From Gemmatimonadota bacterium (GTDB lineage: Bacteria > Gemmatimonadota > Gemmatimonadetes > Palauibacterales > Palauibacteraceae): a stretch of 10,243 bases of DNA. The DNA is taken from assembly GCA_016649455.1 (NCBI GenBank), contig JAENXO010000054.1, positions 1-10,243 on the forward strand, in the 5' to 3' direction. The notes under the pieces were generated by a model. That model did no database searches, was not told the DNA's origin, and was given only the letters and a program-made list of their open reading frames with translations. The position numbers and the translations under genes are program-made. This document shows, in pieces, positions 1 to 6,159 of this stretch (position 1 is its first letter; each line of letters opens with the position of its first letter).

Positions 1-1661
1 AACGGACCATCGATTCCGATGCCGCGCATTTCCATCGACGCCAGGACCGGCACGAGCGGCATCTCCACCTCGTGCAGCAGATCCAGCATTTCGTGCTGCT
101 CGAGGTCCTCCTTCAGAAGGTTGAACAGCTCGAGGGAGACGTCCGCGTCTTCGGCTGCGTACTCGGTAGCGCGATCGAGCGGAACTTCGGAGAACGGAAT
201 CTGTGCCCGACCGCTGCCGCACACGTCGGAATAGGATATCAGCTTGCGTTTCAGCCTCTCGAGCCCGAGCACATCGAGGCTGTGAGCCCGCTTCCCGGGA
301 TCGAGTACGTAGGACGCCAGCGAGGTGTCGAATTCGACGCCGCCGAGCGGAGCTCCCGCCCGCTCGAGGACGATCATGTCGTACTTGATATTGTGGCCGA
401 TCTTCCCTACGTCGGGATCCGCGAGCAGCGCACGCAGATCTGACATGGCCTCCGACGTGACCGGCGGGAGGTTAGGCACCTCTACACTATCAAATGCGAA
501 GCTGGGGTTTCCGTCCGCGTCGGGAACGCTCGCGGGCGGAACGTGCGCGAATGGCAGGTACCACGCCTTCCCGGGCTCGGCCGAGAGAGAGATCCCCACC
601 AGGTCCGCGCGCATTGGATCGATCGACGTGGTCTCCGTATCCACCGCGATCGTCCCCGCCTTGCGGAGCTCCTCCAACACCGTCGCCAGGTGACCGGGAT
701 CGATCACGGTTTCATAAGATCGCTCGTCCGACAACCGCCCGGGCGCACTCTCGGTGGAGTCCGGCTCGTCCGGAGCATATTCCCGCGCCATCGTGTGGAA
801 TTCGAGCTCGAGGAACAGTTCACGCAACCGGGCCCGATCCGGCGGACCGCGACGCAACGCGTCGAGATCGAGCTCTACCGGGACATCGGTCCGAATCGTG
901 ACGAGTTCCTTCGACAGCCTCGCGAGGTCGGCATGCTCCAGCAGCGCTTTGCGCACCCCGGCGCGCTCCACCTCCCCGGCATTCTCCAGCAGCTGTTCCA
1001 GCGAGCCGTAGCGCTCCAGCAGTCCCGGCGCCGTCTTGGGTCCGATTCCACGCACTCCGGGCACGTTGTCGGAGCTGTCACCGATCAGCGCCAGGTAATC
1101 GACCACGAGTCGCGGGGGCACACCCAGGCGGACGGAGGCGTTTTCCGGAGTCACCTCCGCCTCTTCCACCGCTCCGGGCCCGCGTCTCCCCGGGTTCAGG
1201 AGATGCACGTCATCGTCGATCAGCTGGTAGAAGTCCTTGTCTCCGGAGACGATCACGGTGTGCAGGCCCTGGTCCGAGGCCTGCCGTGCAAGCGTGCCGA
1301 TGACGTCGTCCGCCTCCCAGCCTTCGACCTCGATCACCGGCACGTGAAACGCCCCGACGACCTCCCGGCACCTGTCCATCGATGCGGCGAGTTCATCGGG
1401 CATCTTCTCGCGGGTCGCCTTGTAGTCCTCGTACAGCTCCGTCCTGTAGCTGTCACCCGCATCGAGTACCACTCCCACGTGGTCGGGCCGGTACTCGTCC
1501 AGAATCCGGACGAGAAAGCGGGACAGACCGAACGGAGCGGACGTATTCTCGCCCTTCGACGTGGTCAGAGGCCGACTGATCATTGCGAAGAACGCCCGAT
1601 AGATGAGCGCGTGTCCGTCCAGCAGGTAGAGTGTGGGGATCTCGGGTCTTGGCTCGTTCAC
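1..1661 (-). CDS. polA: DNA polymerase I, N-terminal 553 codons (3' end beyond window)
   Basis: This is the 5' part of DNA polymerase I, the cytoplasmic repair and Okazaki-fragment-processing polymerase. The 5' nuclease domain fills about residues 8-290: LLDGHALIYR (D15), the D67 region, EADDV (116-120), SGDKDF (139-144), and GDSSDN followed by the helix-hairpin-helix GVRGIGPKTA (195-211). The 3'-5' exonuclease domain (about 315-515) keeps all catalytic positions: DTET (D341, E343; E. coli D355/E357), HNIKYD (D428; E. coli D424) and YAAED (Y501, D505; E. coli Y497/D501). Proofreading should therefore be intact, unlike in Taq Pol I. The polymerase domain is just starting (EMPLVPVL, 533-540) when the window ends. 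The start is GTG at 1661. It places the first motif 15 residues in, as expected, whereas the first internal Met (residue 27) would remove catalytic D15. No strong Shine-Dalgarno sequence is visible. The gene lies 106 bases after the cold-shock gene, beyond a hairpin. Identity is near certain; the exact start is less so. Confidence 0.97.
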   Translation of the reverse strand, partial: MNEPRPEIPTLYLLDGHALIYRAFFAMISRPLTTSKGENTSAPFGLSRFLVRILDEYRPDHVGVVLDAGDSYRTELYEDYKATREKMPDELAASMDRCREVVGAFHVPVIEVEGWEADDVIGTLARQASDQGLHTVIVSGDKDFYQLIDDDVHLLNPGRRGPGAVEEAEVTPENASVRLGVPPRLVVDYLALIGDSSDNVPGVRGIGPKTAPGLLERYGSLEQLLENAGEVERAGVRKALLEHADLARLSKELVTIRTDVPVELDLDALRRGPPDRARLRELFLELEFHTMAREYAPDEPDSTESAPGRLSDERSYETVIDPGHLATVLEELRKAGTIAVDTETTSIDPMRADLVGISLSAEPGKAWYLPFAHVPPASVPDADGNPSFAFDSVEVPNLPPVTSEAMSDLRALLADPDVGKIGHNIKYDMIVLERAGAPLGGVEFDTSLASYVLDPGKRAHSLDVLGLERLKRKLISYSDVCGSGRAQIPFSEVPLDRATEYAAEDADVSLELFNLLKEDLEQHEMLDLLHEVEMPLVPVLASMEMRGIGIDGP

Positions 1662-1698
1662 AGTCGCGCGGCTCTCGTGGAAAGGGGGCGAAACAGAA

Positions 1699-1726
1699 GC
1701 GCCCCGGGTCGAATTCGCCGGGGCGC
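1699..1726 (-). terminator. Rho-independent-type hairpin after the cold-shock gene
   Basis: A perfect 9-bp inverted repeat, GCGCCCCGG (1699-1707) and CCGGGGCGC (1718-1726), encloses a 10-base loop that itself contains the palindrome CGAATTCG. Read on the minus strand, the hairpin is followed by the T-rich stretch TTCTGTTTCG, the best U-tract of the three hairpins in this window. It lies 41 bases after the cold-shock stop codon and 37 bases before the polA start, so it should end the short cold-shock transcript and limit read-through into polA. Confidence 0.72.
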
Positions 1727-1767
1727 CATGTCGAGTAGCCTTCGCTGCTGGTTGATGAAGGGGCTCG

Positions 1768-1968
1768 TCAGGCCTTCACGACATTGGTCGCCCGGAGGCC
1801 CTTGTCTCCCTCCAGCAACTCGAACTCGACGTCCTGCCCCTCGGCAAGAGTCTTGTATCCGTCGGTCGTGATCGAGGAGTAGTGAACGAAGATATCCCGT
1901 CCGTCCTCGTCCTCGATGAATCCGTATCCCTTGGAGTCGTGGAACCACTTGACCCGGCCCTTGGACAT
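1768..1968 (-). CDS. csp: Cold-shock domain protein (CspA family)
   Basis: This 66-residue single-domain cold-shock protein is a small cytoplasmic OB-fold protein that binds single-stranded RNA or DNA and melts RNA secondary structure. The sequence shows GRVKWFHDSKGYGFI at the N-terminus with RNP1 (KGYGFI, 13-18) and RNP2 (IFVHY, 26-30). The C-terminal end GLRATNVV is also typical of the family, and the length matches the usual 65-70 residues. A longer reading from 2058 is open, but the ATG at 1968 is chosen because AGGAGG (1975-1980) lies 6 bases upstream and the family starts at this point. A sigma70-like promoter overlaps the end of the preceding transglycosylase gene, giving a predicted 5' leader of about 55 bases. 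That is much shorter than the roughly 160-base thermosensing leader of E. coli cspA. Whether this copy is cold-induced or constitutive cannot be read from the sequence. A hairpin terminator follows. Confidence 0.96.
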   Translation of the reverse strand: MSKGRVKWFHDSKGYGFIEDEDGRDIFVHYSSITTDGYKTLAEGQDVEFELLEGDKGLRATNVVKA

Positions 1969-1974
1969 GGACGT

Positions 1975-1980
1975 CCTCCT
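1975..1980 (-). promoter_or_regulatory. Shine-Dalgarno site fixing the csp start
   Basis: A perfect AGGAGG lies on the minus strand, 6 bases before the ATG at 1968. It rules out the 30-residue-longer reading that opens at 2058, whose extra residues match nothing in the cold-shock family. Confidence 0.9.
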
Positions 1981-2029
1981 GGTGAGTGAAGCGACTGACG
2001 GCCGCCCGTGATTGAGCACGGCCTTCGCC

Positions 2030-2058
2030 ATGCTACCGGTCGGCCGGTGGGTCGTCAA
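2030..2058 (-). promoter_or_regulatory. Predicted sigma70-type promoter for csp
   Basis: On the minus strand, TTGACG (2053-2058) is followed after exactly 17 bases by TAGCAT (2030-2035). The -35 box matches consensus at 5 of 6 positions and the -10 box at 4 of 6. Transcription would start near 2023, leaving a leader of about 55 bases before the csp ATG. The TAG of the -10 box is also the stop codon of the upstream transglycosylase gene, so the promoter sits inside the end of that gene. This is prediction only. Confidence 0.6.
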
Positions 2059-4483
2059 CCGGATAGGTACCGAGTCCCCACAGGCGCCGGTAAATGTGCC
2101 TGTATGCCGTGATCGTCTTCACGTAGATCCGTGTTTCCTGGAACGGAATCCGCTCGACCATGAGCTCCGCGTCGGCCTCGAATTCGGGGAAGTCACGCCA
2201 CCTAGCGTACCGGTGCGGTCCGGCGTTGTAGGATATCAACGCGGGCGCCAGCGACCCGGAGTTCCGATCCAGCAATTCGCGCAGGTACAGGGTCCCGAGC
2301 GCGAGATTTACCTCGGCCACCTCGAGCTGGGTCGCCTCGAATCCGGAAATCCCACTGCGCCGGGCCAGTTCGGCGCCCGTCCTGGGAAGCACCTGCATCA
2401 GGCCCACCGCGCCGGCGGGCGACGCGACTTCCCGGTCGAACTGCGATTCGCGACGGATGATCGCGGCCACGAGCGCCGGGTCCAGTCGGTGCCTGTCCGC
2501 AGCCGCGCCCAGCGCATCCGCGTAGATCAGCGGATACACGCCCTTCAGAAGGTCGTCAGACCACGCTCCCGAGCCGGAACGGCGCACGGCGTCCGCCAGC
2601 TCCGTTCCCTGCCAGGTCCACCCTCTCTCGTTGAGCAGTAGCGCCAGGCGCAGCCGCACGGCCGATGTCTCTCCGGTCCTGTCACGAGTGGAGAGCTCCC
2701 GGATGCCCCGATTTCTCCATCCCAGCTCACGCAGAGCGTCCATCCGGTCGAGCAGCGCGGTGTCATCCGGTCGAGCCGGCGCGAGAGGTGCCATGACGCG
2801 ACGCGGTACCTCGTCCCAGGAATCGAGTCCGAGGGAGGCAGCCGCCAGAACCCCATAGTAGCCGAGCGGGTCATAGCCGATGGCTTCCCGGAACAGCACC
2901 CTGGCCGCCGCGCTGTCGCCCGCGGCTTCGCGGGAACGAGCGGACCAGTAGACGGCGGCGTGATACCAGTTTCCACCCGGAGATCGTCTGCGATACGTAT
3001 CGAAGTGCTGGATCGCGTCTTCTGGCCGTTCCTCGAGCAGCGCGAGCATCCCGAGCCGGAACATCGCCGTGCCGGCGTATCCCGATCTCGGGTGACGTTC
3101 CACCGTCGTCTCGTAGGCGCTCGCCGCCCCGGCCAGGTCTCCTCGATCGTGCTTGATGTCCCCGATCAGGAATGCCGCATAGGCACCATCCGGGGCGCCG
3201 GAAACATCCGCTACCTGGCGCCACAGAGCCATCGCCTCAGCCTGACTTCCCTGCCGATACCACGCACGCCCGGCGAGGAACAGCGCTTCCGAGCGCAGCC
3301 GGTCGGAGTCCCCCGGTGGCCGACCCTCGGCACCTTCGAGCCACGGCGCGAGAACCCGCCTCACATCCGTGTATCGACTGCGGGCGAACCACGCCTCGGC
3401 GAGGGCCAGCCTGGCTGCCGCGCGTTCCGATTCCGGCGCCCGCTCCAGGGCCTCCTCCAGCAGTTTCACCGCCCGCGTCGAGCGACCGGCGGCCAGGTCG
3501 GACTCGGCGACGAGCCGCAGGGCCGACAGGGTGGTATCGAGGGCCAGGTACGTCTCTCCGACCGAGGCATCCGCCCGCCGAAGCTCCAACGACTGCCTCG
3601 CCGCACGCGTGGCGGCCGCCGTGTCACCGCTGGCCAGGAGTGCGGGAACGAGCCAACGGCCTGCGAGCAGGGCCGACCCGCGCGCCGAAAGCGAGTCGGC
3701 CAGCGCGAGTCCGCGCGCCGTGTCCCCGGACGCGAAGGCCGCACGGGCAACCTCGATCCGGACCGAGTCGCGAGGAATCGACTTCACCCCGGACAATTCG
3801 TCGGACACGGCGGACGCCCGGTCGGGCTCGCCGGCCCGGCCCAGCGACTGAAGAGCGGACAAACGGAACCAGGGCGAGATCCCGGGGGCCGTCTCCGCGG
3901 CCTCGAGCCAGGCGTCTGCCGCCTCGGAATCTCGACCGAGACGCTGCAGGGCGCGGGCGCGGCCGACCAGCGCCTGCACGTAGGGATCGACGTCCTCTCC
4001 CTCGCGGAGCCCCGGCAGGACCATGTCGAAGTGTTCGAGCGCCGCCGTGGCCTGGCCACCTTCCAGTTCGGCCCGGGCCTGGAGGAGCCGACCCTCACCG
4101 CCAGCCAGGCTGTCGAGCCAGGTCCGCTCGGCCAGCAGTCGGCGCACCGTACTCCACGAACGGACCCGGGCCTGGGCCCGTGCAGCCGCCAGCACTAACG
4201 GGGGCGGAGCCTGCTGCCCGGCCGCCGCCAGTTCCACGGCGAGAAGTCTGCTGGCGGCAAGCGGAAGTCCTGCCGCCAGAAGACTGTCGGCGCGCTCGAG
4301 ACCAGGCCGGACAGGTGGGAAACCCTCGGTTTGAAGGAGCGCGGGACTCGTCCGGGGCGCCGGGCTTTCCGCCACAGGCGCGGGACTGTCCTGCGGAACA
4401 GGCGCGGCGACGAGCGAGCCCAGCGCACCCGCGGTGCCCTGAAACGACGCGAGAATCACGAGTGCTGTCCGTACCCGGCTCAA
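2033..4483 (-). CDS. slt: Large TPR-containing soluble lytic transglycosylase (Slt70-like)
   Basis: This 816-residue exported murein hydrolase should cleave the MurNAc-GlcNAc bond of peptidoglycan with formation of 1,6-anhydroMurNAc. A signal peptide covers about residues 1-27 (MSRVR, then a hydrophobic stretch to LVAA), followed by a Pro/Ala/Ser-rich linker (28-60). Residues 60-650 form an Ala/Leu/Arg-rich alpha-helical superhelix with recognisable TPR units, clearest at about 435-540. The SLT domain is at about 650-800: catalytic E679 in IIRRESQFD, GAVGLMQVLP (691-700), SYNAGPHR (751-758) and IPFQETRIYV (779-788). All expected motifs are present. At 816 residues it is longer than E. coli Slt70 (about 645), mainly in the helical part. 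The start is TTG at 4483, which overlaps the stop of the upstream GWxTD gene as TTGA. GAGG lies 7 bases upstream of it, inside that gene, so translational coupling is likely. The stop codon TAG also forms part of the csp promoter. The family is certain; the substrate strand and partners are not. Confidence 0.95.
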   Translation of the reverse strand: MSRVRTALVILASFQGTAGALGSLVAAPVPQDSPAPVAESPAPRTSPALLQTEGFPPVRPGLERADSLLAAGLPLAASRLLAVELAAAGQQAPPPLVLAAARAQARVRSWSTVRRLLAERTWLDSLAGGEGRLLQARAELEGGQATAALEHFDMVLPGLREGEDVDPYVQALVGRARALQRLGRDSEAADAWLEAAETAPGISPWFRLSALQSLGRAGEPDRASAVSDELSGVKSIPRDSVRIEVARAAFASGDTARGLALADSLSARGSALLAGRWLVPALLASGDTAAATRAARQSLELRRADASVGETYLALDTTLSALRLVAESDLAAGRSTRAVKLLEEALERAPESERAAARLALAEAWFARSRYTDVRRVLAPWLEGAEGRPPGDSDRLRSEALFLAGRAWYRQGSQAEAMALWRQVADVSGAPDGAYAAFLIGDIKHDRGDLAGAASAYETTVERHPRSGYAGTAMFRLGMLALLEERPEDAIQHFDTYRRRSPGGNWYHAAVYWSARSREAAGDSAAARVLFREAIGYDPLGYYGVLAAASLGLDSWDEVPRRVMAPLAPARPDDTALLDRMDALRELGWRNRGIRELSTRDRTGETSAVRLRLALLLNERGWTWQGTELADAVRRSGSGAWSDDLLKGVYPLIYADALGAAADRHRLDPALVAAIIRRESQFDREVASPAGAVGLMQVLPRTGAELARRSGISGFEATQLEVAEVNLALGTLYLRELLDRNSGSLAPALISYNAGPHRYARWRDFPEFEADAELMVERIPFQETRIYVKTITAYRHIYRRLWGLGTYPVDDPPADR

Positions 4484-5916
4484 CGGCCCGCCTCGACTGA
4501 TGGGCTCGCAGCCGCCGTGTCTCGTTCCTGCCTCTGTATCGATCTCAATCGCCTCACCGCGTCTGCGAGTGCCGTCTGCGAGCGCCGGTCGAGGGAATAT
4601 ACCCCGGATCCGCCGGAATCCTGATAGATGAGCCTGACGTGGAAAGAGACAGATTCGTCATACAGCCACTCAATCTCAGGAAACTCGCCCGGTCTCTGTG
4701 GTCGTCGCGCGATCTCCTGATCAGGCGGTCCGAGTTGCACGAAAGCCCGTCCCCGGTCCGTCTTCCAGCCCGGAATTCCGGGCTCGGCATAACGGTCGTT
4801 CGCAATGGACATCCGATCAAAATAGAGACGGAGAAATTCGTTCGGAAGCGTGGACGGATCCGGATCCGTCTCGTCCCAGAACTGCTCCCACATCCGGGCC
4901 CGGTCCGCCGGTGCGGCCAGGAGCCACATCTCCAGAGTGTCCGGAGAGACTGCGTATTCGAGATGCTCCGCGGCGGAGGCGAAGTCCGGAAATGCCCATT
5001 CGTCATCCAGCGTGATCAGGAGCGCCGTCTGGCGCACAGTCTCATGGTCCGGCCGCCAGACTCGCAGACTGACCACGCCCGGCGGCACCCGGCGCTGCGG
5101 AAGCGGGCCGATCGCGGTCGCCGGGCCACCCTCCGTACTCCGGAGCTCCACCGTGTCTCTCCACAGCGGTACCCCCGAATCCGCCTCGGCCAGCACCTCG
5201 ACGACCAGCTGTCCGGGTTCGCCCGATCCGTCTTCAACAACCAGGAGCAGCGGCTCCCGACCTGCGCTCACGGTTGCGCGTGGCGCGACCAGCATCGGAG
5301 GTGACTGCTCGAAGGCCGTGCGAGACACCGCGTGAAACACAGGCTGCGGCTCCGACAATCGACTTCCACCATCCCCTTCCGGAGGCCAGGAGACGGCAAA
5401 GGCCTGCTGTACTTCGCGGCGGGAGGTGAGCTCCCGTAGCACCACATCAACGTCGTAGCTGCCCGGGGGGAGAGTGACGAACTGCTGAAAGAACACGCGC
5501 TCCTCGCGACTCACGGTCTCCGGGAAGTCATCCACCCGTACGGTTTCACGCCGATTCCAGCTCACTACCGTGTCCGAGCCGGCGACGGCGCGCAGTCGCA
5601 CCTGGTAATGGGCGGCGTACAGGTCTCCGTCTTTCGAGAATCTGAGAGCGGCGGGCGACATGGAGGCGGCGAACCCGAGCCACGCCGAGTCTGCGGGACC
5701 CTGTAGCAGAATCAAACGACCAACGACTGGAAATTCGATGGTTCCGGCGAGAAACCCACGGTCCCGGTACCCGTCGAGCGCCAGTGCGACATGCTGCACC
5801 CGAACGGTGGATGGACCCTCCACATCCGGATTTCCGCTTCCACAGCCGATCGCGATCAAGGCAAGGCACACGGATGCGCCGCCGGTCTTCCCCCAGGTCC
5901 ATCCGTCTGACGCCAT
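4480..5916 (-). CDS. GWxTD domain-containing lipoprotein
   Basis: This 478-residue predicted lipoprotein has a short charged start (MASDGWTWGK), a hydrophobic segment and the lipobox-like AIGC, which puts the acylated cysteine at C25. Residues 30-300 are rich in beta-strand and resemble tandem Ig-like or beta-sandwich regions, but I cannot name a domain there. The C-terminal GWxTD domain (about 310-445) is recognisable from EQFWDETDPDPSTLPNEF (344-361) and from GWKTDRGRAFVQLGPPDQ (383-400), which contains the diagnostic GWKTD. The function of GWxTD proteins is not established; they are common in Gemmatimonadota and Acidobacteriota. An in-frame GTG at 5976 would add 20 residues. I prefer the ATG at 5916 because GGAG lies 8 bases upstream, the signal peptide is then normal, and a TATAGT box sits just before the GTG. 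The last bases overlap the transglycosylase start (TTGA), so the two proteins are probably made together. The -3 alanine of the lipobox is a weaker choice than leucine, so lipidation is probable rather than sure. Confidence 0.9.
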   Translation of the reverse strand: MASDGWTWGKTGGASVCLALIAIGCGSGNPDVEGPSTVRVQHVALALDGYRDRGFLAGTIEFPVVGRLILLQGPADSAWLGFAASMSPAALRFSKDGDLYAAHYQVRLRAVAGSDTVVSWNRRETVRVDDFPETVSREERVFFQQFVTLPPGSYDVDVVLRELTSRREVQQAFAVSWPPEGDGGSRLSEPQPVFHAVSRTAFEQSPPMLVAPRATVSAGREPLLLVVEDGSGEPGQLVVEVLAEADSGVPLWRDTVELRSTEGGPATAIGPLPQRRVPPGVVSLRVWRPDHETVRQTALLITLDDEWAFPDFASAAEHLEYAVSPDTLEMWLLAAPADRARMWEQFWDETDPDPSTLPNEFLRLYFDRMSIANDRYAEPGIPGWKTDRGRAFVQLGPPDQEIARRPQRPGEFPEIEWLYDESVSFHVRLIYQDSGGSGVYSLDRRSQTALADAVRRLRSIQRQERDTAAASPSVEAGR

Positions 5917-5978
5917 CGCGATCGCTCCGCTCCACCACGTCCCGTGTCGAATTCGAGTCGCCACCCTGCGACGCACAC

Positions 5979-5984
5979 ACTATA
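5979..5984 (-). promoter_or_regulatory. Candidate -10 box for the GWxTD-slt operon
   Basis: TATAGT on the minus strand (5 of 6 to TATAAT) lies about 60 bases before the GWxTD ATG. No convincing -35 box is present at 16-18 bases; the nearest candidate, TTCGAT, is 19 bases away and poor. Its position directly before the alternative GTG start is one reason to prefer the ATG at 5916. Confidence 0.35.
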
Positions 5985-6086
5985 CCCGATCCGGCCGAGG
6001 GAGATCGAATGTGAGGGCACGAACTCGAATCACGCCAGCGGGGTGCCCGTTCCTTGTGTCGGCGCTTGGCCGGACGTCACATGCGA

Positions 6087-6112
6087 AGCGGGGCGCCCGA
6101 AGGCGCCCCGCT
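6087..6112 (-). terminator. UUCG-capped GC hairpin after the TonB-dependent receptor gene
   Basis: A perfect 11-bp stem, AGCGGGGCGCC (6087-6097) and GGCGCCCCGCT (6102-6112), has a 4-base loop. In RNA made from the minus strand the loop is C(UUCG)G, an exceptionally stable tetraloop; in plus-strand RNA it would be CGAA. This orientation fits an mRNA 3' end for the receptor, whose stop codon is 47 bases upstream. There is no U-tract after the stem, so it may be a terminator that works without one, or a 3'-end stabiliser. Confidence 0.7.
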
Positions 6113-6159
6113 CAACTGTTGCGAATTTCCCCCACCGCGAACGGCGAGGGGCAGGTGGG

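Noticed and set aside
1..1661. polA as a truncated or 'short' Pol I lacking the polymerase domain
   Set aside because: The reading frame is still open at the window edge exactly where the polymerase domain begins, so the missing part is outside the window.
543..1871. Long open reading frame (442 codons) on the plus strand opposite polA and csp
   Set aside because: Shadow of real minus-strand genes in GC-rich DNA; Arg/Pro/His-rich with no recognisable domain, while the minus strand gives an intact Pol I and cold-shock protein.
1969..2058. N-terminal extension of the cold-shock protein by 30 residues
   Set aside because: The extension overlaps the end of slt and matches nothing in the family; the perfect AGGAGG 6 bases before the internal ATG fixes the start.
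2960..4500. Two long plus-strand reading frames opposite the transglycosylase
   Set aside because: Low-complexity Arg/Pro/Ala/Gly composition, no family motifs, and antisense to a gene with a complete set of SLT motifs.
5917..5976. GTG start adding 20 residues to the GWxTD lipoprotein
   Set aside because: The extension puts an Arg-rich stretch before the signal peptide and starts just behind a TATAGT box; the ATG at 5916 has a Shine-Dalgarno site. Not fully excluded.
6113..6159. Possible second hairpin (CCCACC with GGTGGG) between the receptor stop and its terminator
   Set aside because: Only 6 bp with a loop of about 17 bases; much weaker than the adjacent UUCG hairpin and likely chance.
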